Source: Gemmatimonadota bacterium (GTDB taxonomy: Bacteria; Gemmatimonadota; Gemmatimonadetes; Palauibacterales; Palauibacteraceae). Taken from it: a DNA stretch of 6,096 nt. The stretch is taken from contig JAENXO010000170.1 of NCBI GenBank assembly GCA_016649455.1, positions 1 to 6,096 of the forward strand. The letters run 5' to 3'. The notes below the pieces were generated by a model that saw nothing but the letters and a program-made list of their open reading frames with translations, was not told where the DNA came from and did not search any database. Below are positions 1 through 6,096 of the stretch, piece after piece. The position numbers were made by a program, and so were the translations under genes. The stretch's first letter is position 1, and each line of letters starts with the position of its first letter.

Positions 1-1383
1 CTCGCGGCTCCGGCCGACCCGGTCAGGGTCCGGGGCGTCGTGGAAGCAGGAGGAAAGGGCCTGGGTGGCGTCTCGGTGTCTGACGGGCTGTCCGTCGTCC
101 GAACCTCCGGAAACGGCGAGTTCGAACTCCTGTCCGCCCCGGGCGCGGAATTCGTGTTCGTCACGCTCCCCGCGGGCGTGGAAATTCCCCGCAACTCCAC
201 CGGGACGGCGAGGTTCTACGAACCGCTCCGTCCCGATGCCGGCGGCGAGCAGACGGTCAGATTCTCGCTCATCCCGCGTCAGTCAACCGACGACCGGCAC
301 GCGCTTCTCCTGCTGGCCGACATACAGACGCAGAACGAGCGAGAGATGGGCCTGTTCCATGCCGAGACGGTACCGGATGTACAGGCCACCATCCGGGAGC
401 TCGGCACCGTCCCCGCGTTCGGGGTCTCCTGCGGTGACATCATGTACGATCACCTGGAGCTGTATCCCGAGTACGAGCGCGGCGTGAGCCGGATGGGGAT
501 TCCCTGTTTCCAGGTGATCGGCAATCACGATCTGGACCAGGAAGCCCGAACAGACGAGGCGTCTACTGCGACGTTCTCGCGTCACTTCGGACCGCGCTAC
601 TACTCCTTCGACCGGGGCGCCGTCCACTACGTCGTGCTGGATGACGTGTTCTGGCATGGCGCCGGCTACATCGGCTACATCGACGGCCCGCAGCTCGCGT
701 GGCTGCAGGCCGATCTCGCGCACGTCGAGCCGGGGCGTGCCGTCGTGGTTTCCCTGCACATCCCGGTGCTCGGTTCGGGACACCTGCGGGAGGGACGGGA
801 TTCCCCCGAGCTCGGAGTGGCGGTCGCGAATCGTGAGGCGCTGTACCGGCTGCTCGAGCCGTATGCGGCGCACATCCTCACCGGCCACACGCACGAGAAT
901 GACCACGGCTTCGAGTCGGGGGTGCACGAGCACGTGGCCGGTACTGTGTGCGGAGCCTGGTGGACCGGACCGATCTGCTGGGACGGGACTCCGAACGGAT
1001 ACGCCGTGTACGAGGCCCGGGGAGAGGAAATCAGCTGGCGCTACAAGGCCACGGGCCAGGACCCCGCTCACCAGATCCGGGCTTATGCCGCCGGGTCCGA
1101 TCCCACGGCCCCGGATGAGATCGTGGCGAACGTGTGGGGCTGGGACCCGGAGTGGAGCGTGGTGTGGTACGAGAACGGCGACCGCCGCGGCGCCATGGCC
1201 CGCCGGATATCGCTCGATCCGCTGAGCGTCGAACTGCACGAGGGGCCCGATCTGCCTGCGGTACGAGCCTGGGTGGATCCGGTGCGGACCCGCCACCTGT
1301 TCTTCGCCCCGGCAAGCCCGGGCGCACAGATCACGGTCGAGGCGACGGACCGGTTCGGAAGGCAGTACGCCGCGAAACTCTGA
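1..1383 (+). CDS. Calcineurin-like metallophosphoesterase with MetallophosN and MetallophosC-type flanking domains, 5' end cut by window
   Basis: Predicted exported metal-dependent phosphoesterase; the substrate is unknown. The frame is open from base 1, and a beta-sandwich segment beginning VRVRGVVEAGGKGLGG runs across the GTG at 40, so the true start lies upstream and 40 is not the start. The opening residues LAAPADP look like the end of a signal peptide. The metallophosphoesterase core follows in order: ADIQ (D at 319), GDIMYD (433-450), GNHD (520-531), SLH (His at 757) and GHTH (883-894), which together supply the usual two-metal ligands. Motif I reads D-x-Q rather than the textbook D-x-H. 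After the core, GAWWTGPICWDGTPNGYAVY and SWRYKATGQ match the C-terminal domain typical of this subfamily. It ends TGA, 37 bases before a TonB-dependent receptor, and the two are probably co-transcribed. Family assignment is firm; the role beside the receptor is inference. Confidence 0.93.
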   Translation, partial: LAAPADPVRVRGVVEAGGKGLGGVSVSDGLSVVRTSGNGEFELLSAPGAEFVFVTLPAGVEIPRNSTGTARFYEPLRPDAGGEQTVRFSLIPRQSTDDRHALLLLADIQTQNEREMGLFHAETVPDVQATIRELGTVPAFGVSCGDIMYDHLELYPEYERGVSRMGIPCFQVIGNHDLDQEARTDEASTATFSRHFGPRYYSFDRGAVHYVVLDDVFWHGAGYIGYIDGPQLAWLQADLAHVEPGRAVVVSLHIPVLGSGHLREGRDSPELGVAVANREALYRLLEPYAAHILTGHTHENDHGFESGVHEHVAGTVCGAWWTGPICWDGTPNGYAVYEARGEEISWRYKATGQDPAHQIRAYAAGSDPTAPDEIVANVWGWDPEWSVVWYENGDRRGAMARRISLDPLSVELHEGPDLPAVRAWVDPVRTRHLFFAPASPGAQITVEATDRFGRQYAAKL

Positions 1384-1400
1384 CCGTGATAGCCCGAACC
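1330..1400 (+). other. Interleaved inverted repeats across the phosphoesterase-receptor junction
   Basis: Two perfect inverted repeats overlap the phosphoesterase stop codon. ATCACGGTC (1330-1338) pairs with GACCGTGAT (1382-1390), nine base pairs. GGTTCGG (1352-1358) pairs with CCGAACC (1394-1400), seven base pairs. The arms interleave, so both could form together only as a pseudoknot. There is no T-run, so this is not a standard terminator. It lies just ahead of a start codon that lacks a Shine-Dalgarno sequence. A role in translation of the receptor is possible, but pairings this short with long loops can arise by chance. Confidence 0.25.
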
Positions 1401-1420
1401 AGGACCGCTACCGTCAGCCC

Positions 1421-3742
1421 ATGAGATTCCGAACCCTGATCATCGCCCTGCTGCTGGCCGGTCTCGTGGCGCCCCCCACAGGTGCCCAGGAGACCGGGAC
1501 TCGCCCAACTGGCACGGTCGTGGGGACCGTGGTGAGCGCCACCGGCGAACCGGTCGCGCTGGCGCAGATCGAGATCCTGGACACGGATCTCCTGGCGGTC
1601 AGCGACGAGATGGGCCGCTTCGCCATCCGCTCGGTCCCGCCGGGCGTGTACAGCCTCCGCGCCGCAGCTCTCGGCTATCGCCCGGTGCTCCAGGCCAACC
1701 TCGTGGTCGGAACCGGAAAACCGCTCACGGTGCGTGTCGAGCTGCCGACACAACCCATCGAGCTCGACGTGATCGAGGTCGCCCCTTCCTACTTCATCGA
1801 ACCCGAGCGGGAAGCCGCCTCCAACGTCCGGACCCTGGACGGGGTTGAGACGCGCCGTGCTCCCGGAGTGCTGGAGGACGTGGTTCGTTCTGTAGCTCTG
1901 CTTCCGGGCGTCGCCGTGCCGTCCCCGGGCCGCAACGACCTCGCGGTTCGCGGTGGAGCCCCGTTCGAGAGCCTGTTCCTCGTGGACGGGATCGAGGTGC
2001 CGAACATCAACCACTTCGGGTCACAGGGGTCAACGGGAGGACCCCTTTCCCTGATCAACATCGAATTCGTGCGCGAGACGAACTTCGCGAGCGGAGGCAT
2101 CGGAGTCAGGTACGGCGACCGTACCGCATCCGTAACCGACATCGGGCTCCGGGCGGGCAACGAGGAGCGCCTGTCCGGTACGATCAACGTCTCGGCGACG
2201 GGAGCCGGGGCGATCCTGGAGGGCCCGCTGGGATCCAGCGGGAGTTTCCTGTTCAGTGCGCGGCGCAGTTACCTGGACTTCCTGTTCAGCGCGGCCGGAT
2301 TCAGCTTCGTACCGTCATACTGGGATTTTCAGCTCAAGACGCGAAACCGACTGGGGAGGAACGACGCCCTGTCATTCCTGTTCGTCGGGGCGCTGGACGA
2401 CATCACTTTCAACACCGAGGACGAGGACGACGAGTACGAGAACAGCCGGATCCTGGCGCCGAAGGTCCGCCAGTACTTCGCGGGCGTGACCTGGGACCGG
2501 TCCTTTTCCAGCTCGCAACTCGCCGTGTCCCTCGGAAGGACGTTCTCGAGCTTCGAGACCACCCAGACGCTGTTCACCGACCCCCCGCAGACGATCTTCA
2601 GCAATGTCTCATCGGAGGGCGAAAACAGCCTGCGGATCGAGTGGGCAACCGATCCGGCCCGGAAGCTGGCGTGGACGATCGGGAACACCCTCAAGTTCGC
2701 GAGTGACCTGTCCTACGACGTTGAGGTCGCAGGGCAGATCCGGACCGACTCCCTGGGAACGCCGCAGCCGCTCGTGGTCGATACTTCGTTCACCGCCTTC
2801 CGCAATGCGACGTACCTCGAGCTCGCGGCCCGGCCGGTGGACCGGCTGCGGCTTACCGCAGGAGTGCGGGCGGACTACTACGACTTCGTGGAAGACGGAT
2901 TCCGGTTGTCCCCGCGCCTCGGCGCCGCCTGGCAGGTCGCGTCGAGCACGAGTCTCAAGGGAAGTATCGGCAGGTACGTCCAACCGCCTTCCTACATCTG
3001 GCTCATCGGGGATCCGGCGAACCCCGAGACCCTGGAGCCGATCGTTTCGGACCAGATCACGCTTGGAATCGAACAGCTGCTCCGGCCCGATCTTCGCCTG
3101 CAGATCGAGGGCTATGTGAAGGAGTACGAGGATTACCCGGCCCGGGTCTTCCGGCCGCAGGCGGTGCTCTCGCCGTCGGGATTCGAGGATGCCACGTCTG
3201 ACATTCCGTTCGGGCTCGAGCCGCTGCTGAGCGTGGGAACGGGGTCGGTGTTCGGACTGGAAGTCTTCCTCCAGAAGCGGCTCAGCGAGGTGCCGGTGTA
3301 CGGCCTGTTGGCCTTGAGCGCGAGTCGTGCGGAGTACGCCTCACTAGAGGGCGTGGACCGGCCCGGAACCTATGATACGCGGTTCATCGGATCGGTATCC
3401 GCGGGCTGGCGGATCAACACGAAGTGGGAGGTGAGCGGGAAATTCCGGATCGCCACCGGGCTGCCGACTACGCCGTTCATCACCAGTGGTCCCGATACCG
3501 GCCAGCGCGACTGGACCCTGTACAACCAGGGCGAACGGTTCCCCACCTTTAACGCCCTCGATCTGCGGGTGGATCGCCGGTTCAGCTTCAGTGGCTGGCA
3601 GCTCGAACTCTATCTGGATGTCCAGAATGTCTACGGTCGCAAGAACATCAGCGCCGTGCGCTGGGATCCACGCACCAACGAGCCGGAGTATAACGAGGCG
3701 CTCGGCGTGCTCCCGACGATCGGGATCAACGTCGATTTCTGA
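1421..3742 (+). CDS. TonB-dependent outer-membrane receptor with N-terminal carboxypeptidase-regulatory-like domain
   Basis: Complete 773-residue outer-membrane active transporter, energised by TonB; the ligand is unknown. The ATG at 1421 is chosen because it begins a clear signal peptide (MRFRTLIIALLLAGLVAPP, probable cleavage near residue 22). Residues about 31-108 form a CarboxypepD_reg-like beta-sandwich (GTVVGTVVSATGEPVALAQI, then GRFAIRSVPPGVYSLRA). ELDVIEVA at 114-121 sits where a TonB-box-like strand normally lies. The plug spans about 142-245, with LEDVVRSVALLPGV, NDLAVRGGAPFESLFLVDGI and the GGIGVRYGDR stretch. The rest is beta-barrel, ending in aromatic GINVDF, the usual terminal signal for barrel insertion. 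Length is well below SusC proteins (about 1000 residues), and no SusD partner is visible. No Shine-Dalgarno sequence precedes the ATG (AGGA at 1401-1404 is too distant), so translation may be coupled to the gene upstream. Residues 333-340 form an acidic run, probably in a surface loop. Confidence 0.94.
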   Translation: MRFRTLIIALLLAGLVAPPTGAQETGTRPTGTVVGTVVSATGEPVALAQIEILDTDLLAVSDEMGRFAIRSVPPGVYSLRAAALGYRPVLQANLVVGTGKPLTVRVELPTQPIELDVIEVAPSYFIEPEREAASNVRTLDGVETRRAPGVLEDVVRSVALLPGVAVPSPGRNDLAVRGGAPFESLFLVDGIEVPNINHFGSQGSTGGPLSLINIEFVRETNFASGGIGVRYGDRTASVTDIGLRAGNEERLSGTINVSATGAGAILEGPLGSSGSFLFSARRSYLDFLFSAAGFSFVPSYWDFQLKTRNRLGRNDALSFLFVGALDDITFNTEDEDDEYENSRILAPKVRQYFAGVTWDRSFSSSQLAVSLGRTFSSFETTQTLFTDPPQTIFSNVSSEGENSLRIEWATDPARKLAWTIGNTLKFASDLSYDVEVAGQIRTDSLGTPQPLVVDTSFTAFRNATYLELAARPVDRLRLTAGVRADYYDFVEDGFRLSPRLGAAWQVASSTSLKGSIGRYVQPPSYIWLIGDPANPETLEPIVSDQITLGIEQLLRPDLRLQIEGYVKEYEDYPARVFRPQAVLSPSGFEDATSDIPFGLEPLLSVGTGSVFGLEVFLQKRLSEVPVYGLLALSASRAEYASLEGVDRPGTYDTRFIGSVSAGWRINTKWEVSGKFRIATGLPTTPFITSGPDTGQRDWTLYNQGERFPTFNALDLRVDRRFSFSGWQLELYLDVQNVYGRKNISAVRWDPRTNEPEYNEALGVLPTIGINVDF

Positions 3743-3746
3743 GGCG

Positions 3747-4496
3747 CTACCTCGAGCGCGGCAGCTTGCCCCGCACAGTCACATGCCACGACTCGAGCCG
3801 GCCGTCGTCGAGTCGCGCGGTCAGTTTCGTGATCTCTACCTCCTGGATGTCCGGCAGCAGCGTGGCGGCCTGTCCCAGCGCGTCGCCGACGGCGGCTTCA
3901 ATGGACTCGGGCGACGAACCCTCCAGCTCCACGACCGCCTCTTTCGCGGCGACGATCGCGCCCTCCGCCGTGGTCGCCGTCGCGAGGTACCGGTTCCGGG
4001 CCTTCCTCGTCGCGGCGGCGAGCGCCTGGTCCGCCGTATCCTCCTCGAGCCTGAGGTTCGCTCTCAGGCGTGACAGGAACTCTTCCTCGTCCGGCTCGAG
4101 CCTGTGGTCCTCCAGCGCCTCGTCGACAGCAGCGCCGTACAGGGCCACCGCGACTTCGTCGTGGAGTGGCACACAGGCTGAGTCGTCGAGGCACAGAATC
4201 GCGCGAAGGTGGGCCAGGTCCTCAACCTCGTCGTCGCTCAACTTTCGATCCACGAAACAGTGTTCCAGGTAGCGCCGGTACATGCCCAGGCAGGGGGCGC
4301 GCAGATGACGCGTCACGTCGACGGCATGTTCGTTGCCCGCCGTGCGGACCTCTGCCGCCGACACGTCGGTGACCCGCGCAGCTGCCGCGAGCAGAGCTTC
4401 GATATCCCGGCTCGCTGCCCCCCGGGCCCGCGATCCGAACACGCGCCCGATCAGGCCCGCATCGTCTGAATCCGACGTCTGAAACGGTTCCGCCAT
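3747..4496 (-). CDS. Fusion of two tandem TerB/Tic110-like helical repeats with a C-terminal dodecin domain
   Basis: A 249-residue soluble protein with no signal peptide or membrane segment; function unknown. The ATG at 4496 is preferred over the TTG one codon earlier because GGGAG (4507-4503) lies 6 bases before it. Residues 72-115 and 119-162 are gapless tandem repeats offset by 47: Y73/Y120, D83/D130, L86/L133, DE at 89-90/136-137, L94/L141, LRA at 97-99/144-146, L101/L148 and L103/L150 are identical. The pattern (short acidic loop, L-x-x-D-E, helix, leucine-rich helix) resembles TerB-like or Tic110-type helical modules. Residues 187-245 match dodecin without gaps: GSSPESIEAAVGDAL, then a LDDGRLESWHVTV hairpin. 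Dodecins are small proteins that assemble as hollow dodecamers binding flavin. By this alignment the flavin-stacking Trp is Glu219 and the flavin-contacting Gln is His238, so flavin binding is doubtful. It lies 55 bases after the AGCS gene, probably in the same operon. The dodecin call is strong; the repeat family is tentative. Confidence 0.85.
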   Translation of the reverse strand: MAEPFQTSDSDDAGLIGRVFGSRARGAASRDIEALLAAAARVTDVSAAEVRTAGNEHAVDVTRHLRAPCLGMYRRYLEHCFVDRKLSDDEVEDLAHLRAILCLDDSACVPLHDEVAVALYGAAVDEALEDHRLEPDEEEFLSRLRANLRLEEDTADQALAAATRKARNRYLATATTAEGAIVAAKEAVVELEGSSPESIEAAVGDALGQAATLLPDIQEVEITKLTARLDDGRLESWHVTVRGKLPRSR

Positions 4497-4551
4497 CAAT
4501 TGCTCCCGAGAAGGTTGTTCCTCGTCATGGACGGCCAGACCGATCGAATCC
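4497..4551 (-). other. 55-base gap between the AGCS gene and the dodecin fusion, with a 10-codon open frame
   Basis: No terminator hairpin or obvious promoter is visible, which fits read-through from the AGCS gene. A small open frame, MTRNNLLGSN (ATG at 4528-4526), ends with TGA at 4498-4496, whose last base is the first base of the fusion gene's ATG (TGATG). It has no clear Shine-Dalgarno sequence of its own. It could be a coupling leader, or chance in a gap this short. Confidence 0.3.
4503..4507 (-). promoter_or_regulatory. Shine-Dalgarno site of the dodecin-fusion gene
   Basis: The minus strand reads GGGAG followed by six bases (CAATTG) and then ATG at 4496. This spacing supports the ATG at 4496 over the in-frame TTG at 4499, which would leave only three bases. 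Confidence 0.65.
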
Positions 4552-6096
4552 TTAAATCCGTCCGGACCGCTTCAGTTCCTGGTGCTTCTTCTCGTTCTCG
4601 AGCCACGGCTTACGGTCGAAGTAGCTGCGTGTCTCGGTCACCACCTGCCCGGACAGCAGCAGGAGGGCGAACAGGTTCGGGATGATCACGACCGCGAGGA
4701 ATACGTCTCCGAGGTTCCAGATCACCGCCAGGGGCAGCACGGCTCCCACGAAGTGCATCGCCACGAAGGCGATCTTGTAGGGCAGCACGGCCACCGATCC
4801 GAACAGGTAGTTGGCGCACCGGTCGCCGTAGTAGCTCCACGAGATCGCCGTCGAGAGCGCGAACAGGAACACGGCCAGCACGATGATCAGGTGGCCCCAG
4901 TCACCGAGCGGTGACAGCCCCCGGCGGAACCCCTGCTGCGTCAGCGGGGCTCCACTCTCGGCTGCCATGGCCCACAGCGCCGGGTAGCTCTCGCCACCCG
5001 CAGTCACCGCTGCTCGATTCGCGACGTCGATCGTCCCCGTGAACGGCCGGGTCATCTCGGCATCCACGAACAGCTCGTCGACCGCCACGTCGTGCCAGGC
5101 GATCATCGGAGCTTCGGAGATTACCAGGTGGCGGCCGTCCTGGATGCTGATCTCTTCCGGTACGTCGGTCGGGCGATTGTGCCCGTCTTCGTCGACCTGG
5201 ACGTACGTGAGATCGCCGCCGCCCATCACGATCTCGGTGGGAATCCGATCATTCCACACACCCGTGAGAATGATCACCAGCCCGGTCATCGTGCAGATGA
5301 TGATCGTGTCGATGAACGGCTCGAGCAGTGCTACGACGCCTTCCGACACCGGCTCATCGGTCTTCGCCGCGGCGTGCGCGATCGGGGCCGATCCCTGGCC
5401 CGCTTCGTTGGAGAACAGGCCGCGCCGCACGCCCCACATCAGCGTCATGAGAAATGCGCCCATGCCGGTCCCCGCGACTCCCGCGGTCGGGTTGAACGCC
5501 TCCCTGAAGATCAGTCCGAACGCCGGGATCACTTCCCCGAAGTTGAGGAAGATGATCACCAGGGCGCCGGCCACGTAGATCGCGGCCATCAGCGGCGCGA
5601 GGACTGCCGTTACCTTCCCGATCCTCGAGATCCCCCCGAGAATCACGGCGGCGACGATGGCGGATGTAACCAGGCCGGTCATCCAAACAGGGACGCCGAA
5701 CGTCGTCGCCATCGTGTCGGCGACGGTGTTCGCCTGGATCGCGTTACCCGTGAGGAACGCGGTCAGACCCAGCAGCGATGCGAAGAGTACAGCCATCCAC
5801 TTCCAGTTGGGCCCGAGTCCCTTCTCGATGTAGTACATCGGGCCGCCGGAGACCGTCCCCTCCCACGCGTGTCCGTGCGTCTCCTCGACGTTGCGGTACT
5901 TCTGAGCCAGCGTGACCTCGGTGTACTTGGTGGCCATGCCGAGCGCAGCGGTCACCCACATCCAGAACAGCGCCCCGGGGCCTCCCCAGTGAATCGCGAT
6001 CGCCACGCCGGCGATGTTCCCGATCCCGACCGTCGCGGACAGCGCCGTGGTCAGCGCCTGGAAGTGGGAGACGTCTCCCGGCTCGTCCGGATCGTC
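4552..6096 (-). CDS. AGCS-family sodium:alanine/glycine symporter, long form, N-terminus cut by window
   Basis: Inner-membrane symporter of the alanine-or-glycine:cation family, expected to import a small neutral amino acid with sodium. The frame is open to the window edge, and the first visible residues contain the family's HFQALTTALSATVGIGNIAG core, so the start is beyond 6096 and the GTG at 6006 is internal. Other landmarks in order are GGPGALFWMWVTAALGMATK, GGPMYYIEKGLG, TGNAIQANTVADT, VILGGISRIG, GVRRGLFSNEAGQGSAPIAH (NEAGQGSAP at 5409-5383), FIDTIIICTMTGLVIILTGV, FALSTAISWSYYGDRCANYL and IIPNLFALLLLSG, with a charged cytosolic tail. About 514 residues are visible against a usual full length of roughly 450-490. 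The excess is explained by an inserted hydrophilic loop at about 4955-5250. The TAA stop at 4554-4552 precedes the dodecin fusion by 55 bases. Family is certain; the exact substrate is not. Confidence 0.95.
   Translation of the reverse strand, partial: DDPDEPGDVSHFQALTTALSATVGIGNIAGVAIAIHWGGPGALFWMWVTAALGMATKYTEVTLAQKYRNVEETHGHAWEGTVSGGPMYYIEKGLGPNWKWMAVLFASLLGLTAFLTGNAIQANTVADTMATTFGVPVWMTGLVTSAIVAAVILGGISRIGKVTAVLAPLMAAIYVAGALVIIFLNFGEVIPAFGLIFREAFNPTAGVAGTGMGAFLMTLMWGVRRGLFSNEAGQGSAPIAHAAAKTDEPVSEGVVALLEPFIDTIIICTMTGLVIILTGVWNDRIPTEIVMGGGDLTYVQVDEDGHNRPTDVPEEISIQDGRHLVISEAPMIAWHDVAVDELFVDAEMTRPFTGTIDVANRAAVTAGGESYPALWAMAAESGAPLTQQGFRRGLSPLGDWGHLIIVLAVFLFALSTAISWSYYGDRCANYLFGSVAVLPYKIAFVAMHFVGAVLPLAVIWNLGDVFLAVVIIPNLFALLLLSGQVVTETRSYFDRKPWLENEKKHQELKRSGRI
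4955..5250 (-). other. About 100-residue hydrophilic insertion in the AGCS symporter
   Basis: In typical AGCS proteins the TGxW end of one membrane helix is followed within about 10-15 residues by a G-x-x-LT-x-AF segment that leads into the helix with the FA-ST-x-WSYYG motif. Here TGVWN (ending near 5251) and GAPLTQQGF (starting near 4955) are separated by roughly 100 residues. The insert contains GGGDLTYVQVDEDGHN, EEISIQDGRHLVI and DELFVDAEMTRPFTGTIDV. It is polar, rich in acidic residues and beta-prone strands, and has no membrane segment. It stays in frame with codon use like its surroundings, so it looks like a native domain and not a recent insertion. Its position suggests it faces the periplasm, which is inferred. 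Confidence 0.7.

Noticed and set aside
40..42. GTG as the phosphoesterase start
   Set aside because: The frame is open upstream, and a beta-sandwich strand of the N-terminal domain spans the GTG.
283..1296. A 337-codon minus-strand open frame opposite the phosphoesterase
   Set aside because: It mirrors a gene with all metallophosphoesterase motifs. Its translation is low-complexity (rich in H, R, V, P, G) with no recognisable domain, as expected of antisense frames in GC-rich DNA.
1331..2014. A 227-codon minus-strand open frame opposite the receptor's N-terminal half
   Set aside because: It runs through the signal peptide, carboxypeptidase-like and plug coding sequence, and its product has no recognisable motif.
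1421..3742. SusC-type receptor of a glycan-uptake locus
   Set aside because: The protein is too short for SusC, and no SusD-like lipoprotein or glycoside hydrolase is in the window.
3744..3759. Hairpin GCGCT / AGCGC between the convergent genes as a bidirectional terminator
   Set aside because: The stem is only 5 base pairs with a 6-base loop, has no T-run on either side, and half of it lies inside the fusion gene's coding end.
4497..4499. TTG as the start of the dodecin fusion
   Set aside because: The adjacent ATG has better spacing (6 bases) from the GGGAG site.
5039..5578. A 179-codon plus-strand open frame opposite the AGCS gene
   Set aside because: It is Ser/Thr/Pro-rich shadow translation over highly conserved symporter motifs.
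6004..6006. GTG as the AGCS start
   Set aside because: Thirty in-frame residues upstream contain the highly conserved ALSATVGIGNIAG core, so the gene continues past the window.
1..6096. CRISPR array, tRNA, rRNA, insertion sequence or phage genes
   Set aside because: No direct-repeat array, cloverleaf, conserved rRNA segment, transposase motif or terminal inverted repeat was seen; nearly all bases belong to four recognisable genes.

Overview
The window is GC-rich, densely coding DNA with four genes in two convergent pairs and almost no intergenic space. The mix of genes suggests a Gram-negative bacterium with an outer membrane and a TonB system: a TonB-dependent receptor with an N-terminal carboxypeptidase-regulatory-like domain, a secreted-type metallophosphoesterase of the MetallophosN/MetallophosC kind, and a long-form AGCS symporter. 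High-GC relatives of the Bacteroidota/Gemmatimonadota are plausible, but this is inferred from gene content, not from any marker gene.

Plus strand, left half: a calcineurin-like phosphoesterase (open through the left edge, stop at 1381-1383) is followed after 37 bases by a complete 773-residue TonB-dependent receptor (1421-3742). The short gap, shared direction and lack of a visible terminator suggest co-transcription. A reasonable reading is an envelope pair in which the receptor imports a substrate that the phosphoesterase processes, but the substrate cannot be read from the sequence.

Minus strand, right half: a sodium:alanine/glycine (AGCS) symporter, open through the right edge and ending at 4552, carries about 100 extra residues in a loop after the conserved TGVW segment. 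It is followed after 55 bases by a 249-residue cytosolic-looking protein (4496 down to 3747). I read this protein as a previously unfamiliar fusion: two gapless tandem helical repeats of a TerB/Tic110-like pattern, then a C-terminal dodecin domain in which both flavin-contacting side chains appear replaced. The two minus-strand genes probably form one transcript.

The stops of the receptor and the dodecin fusion are only 4 bases apart, so termination on each strand must occur inside or beyond the opposing gene. I see no tRNA, rRNA, CRISPR array, insertion sequence or phage feature. The dodecin fusion is the most interesting item. No gap between genes exceeds 55 bases.
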